From: Oxyruncus cristatus
Lineage: Eukaryota; Chordata; Aves; Passeriformes; Cotingidae
Assembly: GCA_013399855.1 (NCBI GenBank)
Contig: VXAY01006786.1
Span: 1 to 64,000 of the forward strand
Length of the DNA stretch: 64,000 nucleotides
Direction: 5' to 3'
Shown: piece by piece, positions 1 to 13,009 of the stretch
How the letters are laid out: each line of letters starts with the position of its first letter
Numbering within the stretch: position 1 is the first letter of the stretch
Made by a program: the position numbers and the translations under genes
The notes under the pieces: generated by a model
The model's database searches: none
What the model saw: only the letters and a program-made list of their open reading frames with translations
Told to the model about the DNA's origin: nothing

Positions 1-1639
1 CTTCTTCCTCAACAAGTCCTGGAGATATTTCAGTGGTTAATCTTGACTATATACAAGGCACTCCTCAAATTCTTTTCCAGTTGCTCTATTTTCTTTGGTA
101 TTTCATGCACTTTTCTGTTTGGGCAAACTTTGTACTTTTTTTGCATTGTATCTTTATTTGAAATCATGCCCTACAAAAATCTCTTGTTTATTGTTACAGT
201 CAAGGGCAATAAGGTTTGTTGCAATACTGGACCACTCGGAATCAGGCGAGACTCTTTTTGGCATCCCCCCAACACATACTTTGTGTTATTATTGTCTTTG
301 ATTTGGGTAGATAAAGTGCCAGTGCTCAGCGTGCCACTTGGGTGCAGCACGTCTGTGCTGGCTCTGGAATGAACAGCTGTTAGTGTTGTGGTTGGCTACA
401 AATGAGCTTGTTATAATGAAATGGCTCAGTGCAGTTATGTTCACAGCATACAATAAAAGATGAATCCCTGGGAGTTGGGAAGCAGAGAAAATCTGAGAGC
501 AGAGGATTGAAAAGTATTTCACACTAATTTTGTGTAAGTCCTGGACATCGAGTTGACACATCCCACCTGTACATCCCACTCTCTCTAGTTTCATTGTTCC
601 AAGTGGGCTAAAAACAACACCTGGTAAAGCAGGAATCTTCTGTGCTTCAACAGGTCAACAGTGATGGCTCTGTAATAAAACTTAGGACCAGCATACATGA
701 AGAATCATTGTGAGTCAAAATCCTGACTTCTAGATTTTATTAGCAAGGATGAGCTCTGACTTCATGCATGATAATGTGTAACAATTGAGAATGTATGAAG
801 CAAAGTTCCAAACACTGATAGTTTATGGGAAGAAGAAATGATTTGGGTCAGAATCCATGTGAGAAGAGACCTGTGATAGATGTGAAAGCTACGTTTTAAG
901 CAGAATATCTGTCGACCAAATGGAGGCATTAAGTTAGCCTTCAGCTCTTTTTCTTTTGGTTTCCAATTGTTTTTTTTTGTCTGTGGTACATTACTTAAAA
1001 AGTTACATGTCTACCACTTAGTGCACATACATAAGAGAACAGTATTTTAAACAGAAATGTCACAACTAAAAAAATACCCGTTGGCTCCAGAGACAGATTA
1101 GATCAGTCTTTCTGCAGAAAGTAATTCAGCTGGCACAACTGAAGTAGACACACTCTTCCCTCACAAGACATGTCATGTCCAAGTTTTTGTGAGCCACTGT
1201 TGCTGTTTGACGGGATTTTGTAATCCTCCTCAGTTTCACTGAATAGTTTTTAAAGAAACCTTGTCTTGATCTGTTTGTTGTAGCCCATTCAGATGTTGTT
1301 CCGTGTTGAAAGTGTCTGTGTGCCAAGTGTAAATTACCTGGGAGTAGTGCTCAATGGTAGCAACTTTGGATGCAGATTGATTAAGCACTAACCATCTGGG
1401 TCCATCGGAGGTAAATTTCTTTCCATGTTATCTCCTTGAGGAGCTGAGGAATGGATGGATTCTTCTGGCATCTTTGCCAGAAAAATATGATATTTTTAGC
1501 CTCTCTTCTAGGATCTTGTAGCCTGTGAGAGATAGGGAGTGGAGTCGAGAAACTTAAAAACCTTTTCAGAGTTTGAAATCCAGTGCGGGCCAGGGGGTGG
1601 GGATTGGTTAGTTGTGGTCCTTTTTTAATCTGCCGTGTG
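1..1639. other. Anonymous non-coding sequence
   Basis: No gene or recognised repeat is visible. The longest open frames (about 100-110 codons near 43-372 and 289-594) resemble no protein family I know, overlap on opposite strands and carry no splice or promoter context. The right end may include the body of an old LTR whose 3' edge is described at 1640-1728, but I cannot place its left boundary. Confidence 0.6.
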
Positions 1640-1728
1640 TGCATACATTGGAGAATAAAGCCTGCGTTTTTCTTGGTTGTGAAAACAGAGAAAACGCTTT
1701 TATCAGACCTTACATCTGTTGGTGCCCC
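1640..1728 (+). repeat. Possible 3' edge of an old retroviral LTR plus primer-binding-site-like sequence
   Basis: An AATAAA polyadenylation signal lies in GAGAATAAAGCCTGCG (about 1652-1667). About 45 bases further on, a TTACA end is followed five bases later by TTGGTGCCCCGGGAT. This order (poly(A) signal, short U5, terminal CA, primer-binding site) is what the right edge of a 5' LTR looks like. The TGGTGCC and CCGGGAT blocks equal the two ends of the sequence complementary to the 3' end of tRNA-Phe, with five central bases missing. No gag- or pol-like frame follows and no left LTR end or target duplication was found. It may be a coincidence in A+T-rich DNA. Confidence 0.3.
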
Positions 1729-3111
1729 GGGATATACAGACAGTAACTAATGCCAGGAAACCCAGAATGTGACAAAACACTGGCAAACTGTGTTTTATCT
1801 GATTTGTTTGCTTGACACTGTGGTAGGAGTATCAATTAGCAGAATGACTGTGTTCTAGCCAAATGAAGGAGAAATTATGGTAAACCAATGTTTGAAATTC
1901 TTTGCTCTTTTGAATGTGTCTGCCCTGCAGTAAGGTGGTACATCTGTTTAGATGTAACATTAGATCCTCATGTCTGTTCCTTGAAGCATGAGTCAGGCAT
2001 GTTTCTCCCAAAACACTGAATGGAAAAAAGCCCCCTAGGCTGTTGGTACGTAACTGTCATGCATTGCATAGCTCCTGCTTGTTTCTGAAGAACTTGGAAA
2101 TGGTGACAAATTTGCTTCACCAAAAAAAAGTGGAGCCCTGCGTTGCAAATATGTTGCACCTCAAAAGGAGTCTTTTCCTACAAATCCTCTGCTTCATTAC
2201 CCTTCGTTACCCATAGGTGGTATGAGGAGGGGTTAAAACTTTAATGCTGGCATCTCCCAATTACAGTGTGCTTGTTTGCCCTGCAAACAGACATGGGAGT
2301 GGCTGACTGCCCACACTCCAGCAATACAGTCATGTCTTAAGGACCAAGAATAGTCTGGTTGGTGGGGTGGTAGTTTCCAGAACTCATTTTCTAGACATTG
2401 ATGTGCATGTATGAAAAAAAAAAAAACAGGAGTTTGATTTCCTTTTTTTGTCAAACTTTTGGAACTGTCTGTTTTAGAAACAAAAGCATTACTAAGGATG
2501 TGGAAATACTGCTTACTATTCAATTGAAACAGTACATATAGAATCAGGTTGCGAGATGTGCATTGGGGCAGATAAAGGAGTGGGTTAAAACATCTTATTC
2601 TGAAACAATGAAGTATAGTTACCTCCCAAATCCTATTAGTTATCCTGTATTTATGGCAGGTGGGAAATATATGGAATGAAAATTTAATCTTGGGATTTTT
2701 TTTGTGACATAATGAAATACCTCAGAAACCTCTTCTATACATGTTAGTCAAACACCATTTTTTAATACTTGCTTTTTGTCTGCCACCCCTATCTGCACTA
2801 ATTCCCCAAGATTCCCCTGTCTGCACTTTCTGCAATGAACAGAAAACTCTTGTACTTCTTGAACGGTTTATTGCAGTTGACAGCCTCTAGAAAGAGCTGT
2901 GAAAAAAACAGTGTTTTATTTTTCTTGCCACCTAGTCCCACCAGGGGAATGTAGAAATAAAATCTTCATGACTGCAAATCCTGCAGTCAGGTTTCTTGCA
3001 TTTGGGGAAAGTAAGTCTAAAGGAAATGGGTTGAGCATAAGTATCATGTGTATCTGTTACCTGTGGCAAGACAGAGTTAGAAAAGACTAATTATGGACAG
3101 TTATGAGGACC
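1729..3111. other. Anonymous non-coding sequence
   Basis: No gene, RNA or transposon recognised. There is a short A tract near 2415-2427. Open frames do not exceed about 96 codons and resemble nothing familiar. Confidence 0.6.
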
Positions 3112-3243
3112 CTGAAATTAGCTCAGTTGGTTAGAGCATGGTGCTAATACACCAAGATTGTGAATTTGATCCCCTATGGACCATTTACTTAAGAGCTGGA
3201 CGCGATGATCCTTGTGGGTCCCTTCCAACTCAGAATATTCTGT
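3112..3243 (+). mobile_element. tRNA-Ile/CR1 composite SINE (TguSINE1-like)
   Basis: A short interspersed element with two parts. The head (3112-3183) aligns along its length with tRNA-Ile. It has a perfect box A, TAGCTCAGTTGG (3119-3130), followed by TTAGAGCATGGTGCTAATA with anticodon AAT at about 3146-3148. A decayed box B, GAATTTGATCC (3162-3172), differs from the consensus only by transitions, and the head ends at a CCA-like acceptor. After a short linker, the tail (about 3195-3243) is CR1-like: GCGATGATCCTTGTGGG, then TCCCTTCCAACTCAGAATA, then TTCTGT. The box changes and degraded acceptor stem mean it is a retroposed copy, not a working tRNA gene. The arrangement is that of TguSINE1, described in zebra finch and thought to be moved by CR1 reverse transcriptase. 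No clear target duplication is visible. Confidence 0.85.
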
Positions 3244-6200
3244 TATTTAGGTTGTCTATCTGCCTCTGAGGCATGTAGCGTTTTCCTCCCAACTAGGAAA
3301 GAGTTATAGGCATGCTTTGAAATAGTTAAGTTCAGCTCATTGTTCCTGGGCTGTTTGTCCTCTGCCGGGACTACGCACGTATTTTGTTCCTGCCTACTAC
3401 TATTTTCAAAGGTACAATTTTATCAAAGGTATAACTTGAAGTTTATATGCTGCACTTCAGGAAAAATTCCGACCTGCTGAAGAGGTACACATTAACTGTG
3501 CGGTGTGTGTGCTGTGGGTTTTGTGATGGGAATGGAGCAATGTGATCTGCCAAACTGGAATCCTTGGACACTGACCCTTGGAGCAGTTTACCGTTCTCAC
3601 AGCAGGAGAAGCAGTAAGCTCTGGAGAGTAAGTTTCCAGAAGGAAATGGAAGTTCACAGTGTTTTTATTTAGGAGTTACAGGATGTACTAACTGCAGTAT
3701 AGTAGAGGGAAGTGGCTGAATACTTAAAAATCAACAGTGCAAGCATGAAGGTTTAATGTCACTTTTCCTGTTAAATGATAATGATTGAGAAAAAAATTAC
3801 CAACTTGCCAACAGTTTTAAAGTAACACGTATAGCTGTTAATATATACTTCTTTGAGTGTCCTCCCTGTGTTGCTTGAGAATCTGAATGACTTTAGGAGG
3901 AAACAGGCATTCAGAGGTTTCACAGCATATTTTAATATGTGATAATGTAAAACCAGATAAAAATCAATGACTTGTGTAGGAAGGCAAATAGAGCAAAGAA
4001 AGACCTTTAGAAAAAGTCAGCAGGAAAAACACAGCACTAGTCATCTTTTAAAAATGTATCTGTATACCTACATGTTTTCTGTCCCAGTTTTTTTCAGTGA
4101 CCCTTTTACTGTGAAGAAACTTCTCTTCCGGTGAATGGAAAAATCTGGAATAATTAACCATTAAAACATAAAAGTAAATTAAGTTTCTTGTTCTCAAAGA
4201 AAAAACTAAATTGTCTGACATCTGTCACTTGAAGACAGAAAGAAAAGCATTACATTACTGGAAGGGAGTAAATCTTGGTTATTTAGATTGTCTTACAATT
4301 TGGTTTTTATTGATTTATCGTTTCTTGATTAAGATTTAATGGTAATACTCCTTCTTATGTCATAACTGGTGGATGTTTAATTGAATGGATTCTCTAGAGA
4401 GTTCACAGGCATAAATATGCATGAATCATGCTCTTTTACATAATAGGTATTTTAATTATATATTGTCAAAACATAACTTAGATCAAAGCCTATCAAAAAG
4501 CGTGGTCAGATACGAAGCTTTTGCCTAATGCAAGAAAAAAAGGGGGAAAGGAATTGATGGGAAAAGATTAAATTTGCTAGAAGCCAAAGCAATCACTCAG
4601 TGTACAAGTTTTGCTTCCCTAGTGGCTGATCTAAGCTGCTTTTGCCAGAATCATATTTTCCTGTTTTATCTTGAAGAGACTAGTAAAACTAGAAGAAAAC
4701 CAAACAAAACAAAACCCAAAACCATAGAAATTCAGTTTAGATAGCTGTTCAGAGTTTGAAAAAGCTGTTCAGTCTACATTAGTCTGGAGAGTGAAGATCT
4801 GCTGTTGACAGATTCAGCTGTAGTGGGAGTGTCGTTTATATTACAGGCAGTAATATATTTGGACCAGTTATTCTATAATTGATGTTGTTGAGAGATGTGA
4901 CTTCTGTGTTTTATGGGAGGGAGAATCCTTCCAGGAGATGACCCCAGAATGCCCACAAAGTGGGTCCAGATATGAGGTTCACAGTCCTGGACTGGGCCTT
5001 CTCCTGACATGACTGCATCCCCCTCCCTTCTGGGGTCAGGCAGTGAATACCCAGTCCAGACTCAGGTTCCTGTGGCACCAGCCATACACTGTTGTCATCT
5101 TTGTTGCTCACACTCTGCCTCTCTGAAAGACTCTCCAGCAGTGTCAGTAAGGACACAAGCTCACTGCCCTGTTCTGGTAATGAAGTCTATTATCTCCACA
5201 ATGCCACAGGTTCAATTTCCTGTCATGGTGGCTTGAAACTGCCCTGTGGTTTTGTGGTTTATTGGGCTAAAGGGAGGTGGGTGGCGTGGGAACAGTGACA
5301 GTCAGCCTGGTCACAAGGAAAGCAAGAGTTCTGTTAAATGTCATTCTGACCATATGTTACATATTTTCAAATGTAAATGTGTTTGGACAATAGGATCCTT
5401 CATGGAAAAAGCATAAAACCAGAGCAAATTGAGAGACAGATGCTCTTCAGGTACTGTATTTCCTCATGTTCAGTAAATAGCGATGATGATCAGATTTACT
5501 CTGTATGGACCAAACAATGCTCTAGCAAGACTGAAATTTCTTAACAGACCTGCAGGTTCTTATAGTTTTTTTTCATGGTTACTTATATTAAAAACTTATA
5601 GTTGTATTCTAGGTAACAATCCCAATCAGTGCTGGCCCATTGAAATTCATCTCCAGGTTCCTATTGGTGATTCATTTCTGATAGGATCCACTTCTGCTAG
5701 GAACATGGGAGGAATGGCAGAGTATGGGAATTCTCCAGTTTTCTCATTGGCAAACCCTTAGATTATGTCAGTTTCTGGCTCAAAAGCTCCATCTGGTCCA
5801 CTCTCATGCTGACATCTATTTAGTTGGAGGCTAGTGATGACTAAAAGTGGATGGGTGAGGTGGATAGGTTTCTCAGACTACAAATCCACCCAACTGTGCC
5901 TGCTGAGCTTCAAAACAACTGTGCCCAAAGCAGGTGTGCCCTGACTGATGAAGGGGAATTTTACTGAAGATGGCAGCACTATCTTGTGTTTTCCCTTTAA
6001 CACTGTTTTTTTGGTGGGGTTTTTGAAGTATAAAAAGTAAAAAACATTTCCTAAAAATGAACAAAAGTTCCTTAAAGTGGTGGAGCACATGTGTAGGCAT
6101 CTGAGTGATTCTATTCTTCCCCTTGAAAGAAGAGATGCTGACTAAGGTCTTGTTTAAAGTACTATTCCATGAAACTTACACCAGAAATGGTCTAGTGGCT

Positions 6201-9200
6201 CTTCCAGCTTTCTTTTAAAATCCAGCAACTTGAGCTTCCACAGAAGAAGAGGAAATACTGACTCTTTCTCTTCTGTATGGCTTTTCCTACATATGTACCA
6301 AATGTAAGAAGGGTTAAAGCCTTGTTTTGAAATTTGCAAGTGAATTTGTGATGGGAATTGTTTTGAAAGAGAGTGATTTTTATCATTTTTTGAAGCCAAG
6401 TTATTCTGAGGCTAAATGCTTTGCTGTTTTATCAGTTTAATAATTCCAGTTTTCTGAATGTGGTGCTCAACACACCTTGTGTGCTTTTTAATCTATGGGC
6501 TTAATCTCATGGTCATCCTTTGAGACAGTCAGATAATTGCTGTTATTTATTCTGAAGATGGGAGAAGAGAAAGATGAACAGAAAAGATGAGCTCAAAGTC
6601 TTGCAGGTAGAGAACCCAGATCTCTGGGGGGGTTTCTTGGAGTGTGAGGTTTTTTTGTTGGGTTTTGTTTTTTGGTTTTTTGGTTGGTTGGGTATTTTAG
6701 GCCTTTGCTTGACAAACAGTCTGTGCAAGATGCTTCTGTTTTTCTCTGTTGCTTTAATCCATGATAGTTCTACTTTTTGAGGCATAACAAAACTTTTTAG
6801 AATGTGACAAATTATAGAATATGAGAAAAACAACCATTTGGCATTTGAATTATTTCTCTGTTGTTGTTTCCTCAATATAAGGTACTGTAACAAATCTGCT
6901 CTGTCTTTGGCACGTGACATAAGGACTGAAGTTTACTCCGTCTAGGCTTCTGTCACCTGTAGTGGCCAATGTTTGACTGTCACTAGCTTTGTGAGCCAGT
7001 GTTGCAGCAGGCAAATGGTGTACACTCCATCTTTCCAATTTCAAAAGGGGTAGAAAGCTAATAAATGAGTACCTGGGTAAGTTTTTTGTGCAATTGAAAT
7101 TCAAAGAAGTTTTTGAGCTTTAGATTTTGGGTTTTGGCAGGTACAAGCATGCATGATTCTTTTATGGAAGGCGCAGGCACGTGTTTGGGCTTTGTCTTAG
7201 TGCTGGATGAGCGGATCTAGAATTGGAGATGTCATTTTCTATTCGGCTCCATCTGTCTTTCTCGTTCTTCTCAGTGGACTATAAGGCCTAGCTGGATGAG
7301 TGTTGCCTGGTGAAAGCTCTCTTGGTTTCGGAAACACTGAGATTTGGGCTAGCCTTTGTTTAAGTTTTTCCAGCTACGTTTCAATTTTCCTGCCAACATT
7401 TTTTGCTTAGGCAGGTGTTGTGGACAGTAGATATTTCACCAAGACAGAGGAAGCCTGGCCAGAGCAACTGCATACATACATGGTGTTGTTGTTGCCTACC
7501 CTTTTTTGCTCTGTTGCAAAAATACATTTCTGTTCAGGAAATCTGAAGATGGTCTCACAGTCTAAATACAGATGATCTGTCTAGTGCTTTGCTATCTTTG
7601 CTTATTCAAAACTTCATATTATCAAATCTGAATTTGCAATTTAATCCTGTTATTTATGCCATGGATATAACCAAGTGGATATGGGGAACAGAGGATTCCC
7701 TTGGTCTTTGAAGCAGACATCGATGAACATGAAAAATGTTACTATGTCATCCAGCAAAGAACATTGCCATCTGCTCCTGAGTAGTAAGAGATTGTCTTTA
7801 AAACCAACCTCGCATCCGCACTTATCTTTCTTACAGACCCCAGGCATAAATATGTCTCTTGCAATTAAAAAACTAAAATAAAAAAAAATGCTCAAGGAAG
7901 ATCTCCCTCGTTGACAAAAGTGGGACCTACTGTATTAATTGCATGATATATGTTTAAGATGAAATAGAGAAGAATTCAGTATTAGTTAAATTTGCATGCT
8001 TATTTCACTAGATGGTCTCTTCAGTTAACAGACTTTTTAAATGTTTGAGTTGTTTTTTGGACAAGCAAAGCAGCTCCTGCCATTTTCATCTCCGCTGGAA
8101 TTAATGTGCTCTTGCTCCCTTTTCTTTTGCAACAGCAACAGTCTTCTCAGCTGAAACTTTTTTTTTTCCCCCCTCTATGAGCAGGCAGTTGTCACCGACT
8201 TCACAGTAGTTCCAGTGTAAGGGACAGTATATCTTCCTTGTGAGACTGAACACTTCTATGTGACACATAGCTGTCAAAAGGTTGTATTTCCCTGTGCCTG
8301 CAAGTGAGAACTTTTGTAGAATATCATGAAGTTCCCCTTCACAGTTATACAGAAAACCACCTCAGTAGTTTCAGCTGATGGAGACAAATGTGTGTCAAGC
8401 CTGATTCTATGCACACATCAGCTGTCTGTCTAAATAGGTTTGTGAATGCTGTGGCAGTGTCCATGTGTGCAGGCAAGGGGTCTGGTGGCCAGATATATGT
8501 CTAAAACTAGTAGTAAGCCAGTTATTCTTCTAAACCTTCTGGCTTTCCATGATTAAGAGCTATTGGAAAGTGCTTTGCAGTGTTGTGTGAGATGCGATTG
8601 ATAAAAGTTTTATAGCTGGTTTTATGTGTTTCCTGTGTTAAAACTTTACAAGGTAAAGATAAAACCAAACATAATGAAAAGCTGAAACCAAGAAAATAAA
8701 TTGCTCCCTTTCTTATACCTCAAGAGGTGTTTTTTGTTTTACTATATCAGTGTTATTGGTCAGTTTTCTACCCTAATATTACAGAAACAGTCTAAGGACA
8801 TGTTTTCTGCTGTTATGTGTTCTGTAATCTGACTGATACCAGTGCAAACGTGTATGTATTTATCTGAGAATGAATCAGACACAGATAAGAAGTGAAATTC
8901 TCCTAATACATTATTTATTCAGATAATTCTCTCTGTATAGAAGAATCACATATTCAATTTATCTTTAACAGACCTGAAAATCCTGCCAAAGATCTCTGTA
9001 TAAATCCTAACAATCTAATACATTTCATGATATTTATTGAAAAAAAATAAAAGAAGGTGTTTCATCTTGTAAATGGGTTAACTCCTAGGAGCAATGAATA
9101 TTCCAGAGAAAAAGATGTGACAAGCGGGTTTCATCTATATCCACACAAACCATCTTATTTGTATAGAATTGCCTTTCTTTGAGGATTGAGAAAGTGCTGT

Positions 9201-10709
9201 GAGCCACACTAACTTCTGGAAGATATTATGGAAACCTTATCACCAGTCATAGTTGGATCAACTGGTAGAAAGGATTCAAGAGCAGGTGGTTGAAAGTGAG
9301 GCAAGAAGTTGGGTCAAAGAAATGTGGTTCACTAAAAGTGAAAATTTGCCAAGGAAACAATATTAAAAGACTAGTCCTGTAAAACATGTGGACTTTTTCA
9401 GCTCAGGTAAGCCAAATATCATTTTTACCTCAGAGTCAAAGGCTTTCTCAGCATGCAGACTAGAAGGAAGTTCAGGAGCGACACCAGCTCACCAGTTGGG
9501 TCACCCTGTTTCCTCTCAGGCCTCTTAGGCAGGGACAGACCCTGCCTAATCCCTGACACTTTTTAAAATTTGTGTAGGGACTGTGCTGCATTTTGAAAGG
9601 TGTGGATGTTTCTGTTGTTATTGACCCAGTTGCTATTGTGTCCCTAAGGGACACTGGCTCTGATCTTAGATCAAGGGGTTTGCACACTACCGTGTGATCT
9701 TGCCCCAGCGAATTATCTTCCATTCAATAGGCTCTTCTAGCACTCAGGATCTTTACCCCTACAGTTTCTCTCTCTTTTACATATGTTTCTATGCATTCTT
9801 TTTCCTCCTTGCAAAGTTGATCTGTTGTCTATATTCCACCTCCTGCTGCTTCTGACAGTTACTTATCCCACCAGTGTTTATACACTGCAAGTTAGTTACC
9901 AGCATATATCCCATGCTTCCAGATTTTTTTTTTTTATTTTCCCTGTGTATCAGGGCTTCTTGCCTCCTGTACGTTATTTCTGTAGCTATTCCCACATGAA
10001 CTACAAAACCGTGACAAAAAAGGAAAGAATTCTTGCTCTCTGTAGTATGAACTCTTTGTCCTGGCATTATTTGCTCTCTACTAGGGGCAAAAGATTGTTG
10101 GGGTTTGTATTTATTTTTATTTACTATGTGTTTAATGAGAAGGGGAAAGAGGTCTTTTTAGAAGAAGTGCAAGATGATGGATAACATGCACTAGCTATTC
10201 CTGAACTACATAGACAGTCTGGGACTATGTACCATATACATTATCTTTCTTACCCTTACCCTGCTACTCAGAATACAGCATAGAATTCAGATCTACAGCA
10301 TCTCTGGCTAAAATAATATTGGGGAACTGCCCTTATTACTGTCCCTTTGCCTCCTTGTTGCACCAAGCAATTTGAATCCAGCCTGAGCGAGACAAAAAAA
10401 ATCCTGCTGTTTTCCTCATACTGGCTTACACATTATCAGATTGAGTCTGTAAGTGATATCAATGAACATGCTGGTGATGCTACCTGTGTGTATGTTGCCT
10501 TCAGTGAGTTTGGTTGACAGGTTGTAAAGGGGCATTTATGACTTGGTAGCACTAGCTGACCAGTGAAGTCAAGCAAAAAAATTAGTATGGAGCTTTGCTG
10601 CCAAAAGGTGCAGTCTCAAGTCAACAAAACCACTTGTGGATTTTGGTGAAACTTGGGAACAGTCTCATATGTTTTTCATTTTCTCCAAATGAAAAGAACA
10701 GTTAGGAAA
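3244..10709. other. Anonymous non-coding sequence, 7.5 kb
   Basis: I recognise no gene or transposon. It includes a G+C-richer patch near 4910-5300 with overlapping short frames on both strands, a T/G-only-like stretch near 6648-6695, and A-rich runs near 7866-7890 and 9040-9052. Frames of up to 125-133 codons (6543-6920 minus, 9783-10184 plus) come from low-complexity sequence or resemble no protein. The stretch could hold distal regulatory sites, but nothing in the bases alone proves one. Confidence 0.55.
6648..6695. repeat. T/G low-complexity tract
   Basis: Nearly pure T and G in runs such as GTTTTGTTTTTTGG followed by GGTTGGTTGGG. Such simple sequence is common in vertebrate spacer DNA. 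The opposite strand produces a lysine/proline/asparagine-rich frame that should not be taken for a gene. Confidence 0.75.
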
Positions 10710-10855
10710 TGAGGCTGTGAAGTCTTCTTGTCTTGAGATATTCAAAATCTGTCTGGATGTGATCCTGTGCAACTGGCTTAGGTGAACCTGCTTTAGCAAG
10801 GGCGTTGGGCAAGATGATCTCTAGAGGATCATTCCAACTCAAACCATTATGTGAT
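10710..10855 (+). mobile_element. CR1 LINE, 3'-end fragment
   Basis: A 5'-truncated copy holding the last codons of the CR1 reverse transcriptase ORF and the 3' UTR. The landmarks of CR1 ends appear in order: GAGATATTCAAAATCTGTCT, GGATGTGATCCTGTGCAAC, a CTGCTTTAGCAAGGGCGTTG segment, GATGATCTCTAGAGG, ATTCCAACTCAAACCATTAT and a single worn GTGATTTT end in place of clean octamers. It is more diverged than the copies at 20.1 and 27.7 kb, so probably older. Insertion is on the plus strand. CR1 copies are normally truncated at the 5' end because reverse transcription starts from the 3' end of the RNA. Confidence 0.85.
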
Positions 10856-13009
10856 TTTTCTAAATTATCTTTTTTTAATATAGAAAGCTCCAGTAAACAT
10901 AATTTTAAGAAAAGGAAAAGCATTCTTAAAGGAAATAAAATGTCGTGGTTCAACCTAAACCAAAATACTTACATTTGTTTGTGTCAGTTGAAAGTGAATA
11001 ATGTTTCTATTGGGTCATCCTGAAACTGATTTCTATGCCCCACAGTCTCACATTTAAACTACTGGAAAAAGAAGTCAATTTGTTTTGTAACTCTAGTGCT
11101 GAGTATCCTGAAATTCACTTGCTTTGATTAATTCGAGGATTAAACCTGTTAAAACACCCCTTTGAAAAATTATTGCATGTAGTTTTAGTAAGTGTTCTTT
11201 TGGAAAGAATTTTAGACTGTTATAATACTCTGGCTGGCTGAAAACATATTATTGACATGAACAGAATGAACAGAAGTTGCTTTCGATTCTTTTTTTTTTT
11301 TTTTTTTTGAATGACACCAGGCTCAGTTTGTACATACAGACACTGTTGTAAGCTTGATTGGTTATCTGTATCTGTGATTTGCTACATGCTCTTGAGAGTA
11401 CAGAATTATGTTCTGGAAGTTCAATGAATCAGTTCTGCACTTGGCTTAGAGTGCTGAAAGGGCAGTGCTGTATCTACCCCCAAGATATTACAGACTTGGT
11501 CATGTATCTGCTAGATCACAGGTCACCTAGCACAGTAAAACTACTGACTATAATGTTTGGGAGTCAGGGGCTCTGAGTGTTGTTTGCATTGCTGATCTCA
11601 ACTGCGGAACACCTTCCTGGATAAGAAATGAATCAATGCAGCTTCACAGTCTTTAAGTGCATGCTTTTGTGAAACAAAGCATCTTGTCTTGTTTCTGCTG
11701 TTGAGATTGATTCTGAAGAGATCATAACTTCTAGCGAGATGATAAAAATAAAATCCCTAGGAGTTAGCTTATTGGGTTTTTGTTTAATATCAGAAGGGGG
11801 GAGCAGGAGAGAGAGATATGCAATTTTTGCCTTTTTCAAACCATTTTCCTTTTCTAAGTGTGTGTCAGGAATCAAGCTGACAAAACTCTGTATTACCATT
11901 GAAATCTAGAGTGACAGAATGAGGACATGGGTATATTACTTTCTTAGGAGTATGAGACTGAAGTCATACAAGGTGGCAAATAAACAAGTAGCTTGTATAG
12001 ACTTGATCTCAATCTTGCTGATTTTGTACCTAGATACAGAATTGAGAGGTGGCATGTTTTAAATTCTCACTGTGGCTTCATCATTAAATGCTGGTGCTTT
12101 AAGTTGCAGTCCTTTGTGCTTAAACCCTTTGTTAAATAAATATTGTATTAGCTTTAAATTAAGAGTTGCTCTGAATGCTGTACTGAGCAAATGAATCTGT
12201 TCTTTTCAAATTTCTTTGATGATCCTCAGCAGGAATCTTTGCTTCAAAGGATTTGTTTTGCTGACCTGAGGGCTGAATTTGGAATTTATTTGACCTTGAA
12301 AATTCTTAAGTGGGTAGAGATGAAAAGTGGTGACATCTGTAATCTCTGCAGTGCCTGTCACTTTTGCTGACCAGAAGTTTCCAGCTGGCACTGGGCATCT
12401 TTCTGAGAAATGCAAGCACCTCCTTGGCCTGATTCAGACCTGTATTGTCAATGACTATGTATACATTTTTTTGCATCTACCTGGAGCCCCTTATCCAATG
12501 ATTTTACAAGGTGCTGGTTTAGAGCACTGAGTGAAAATTACTGTGGGACAAATCTTTGCCAAGAGAACCAATTTCTCTGAATGTGTTTACTTTTTTTTTC
12601 CATTTTCATGGCAAAGGTCCCAACAAAAAACAAAACCCCCATTGATTTGGAGCTTGCTATTTTCACAATCTGTGGTACACAGATCAATGCTAATTTTCTT
12701 ATTCTGGATAGCATTAATATTGACTATAGGAATGAAATATTAATAATTTAAAGCTAGATTCAAAACTAATAATAAAACTGGAAAATTTTAACTTTGCATC
12801 TAGTAAAGGGAAGTAAGGCAAGGTGAGAAGGGGAACAGGGTAAACAAGAAGGAAGACCTGAGAAAGAAAATGGCAGAGAGAAAGTCAGGGTAGTGAGCTG
12901 CTGAAGCTTCAAGTGTTCCCAAATATGATCTCTCATTTCTTCATACTTGTATTTTCAAATTTGCTGTGGAACATGACCCTTTCCTGAGGAGAAACATCAG
13001 AGAGGCTGA
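10856..13009. other. Anonymous non-coding sequence
   Basis: Nothing recognised apart from a 19-base T run at 11290-11308. The sequence beside the run gives no readable reverse-strand coding relic, so I do not read it as the poly(A) tail of a processed pseudogene. Confidence 0.6.

Noticed and set aside
5206..5223. T-arm-like hairpin ACAGG-TTCAATTT-CCTGT
   Set aside because: The loop is eight bases and no matching box A or acceptor stem is found upstream.
6543..6920. A 125-codon minus-strand frame rich in K, N, P and Q
   Set aside because: It is the reverse of a T/G low-complexity tract and has no resemblance to a protein family.
9783..10184. A 133-codon plus-strand frame with hydrophobic segments
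   Set aside because: The hydrophobicity comes from T-rich DNA, an opposite-strand frame overlaps it, and there is no family match.
11290..11308. T19 run as a reverse poly(A) tail of a processed pseudogene
   Set aside because: The adjacent sequence has no readable coding relic; CR1 does not normally mobilise polyadenylated RNAs.
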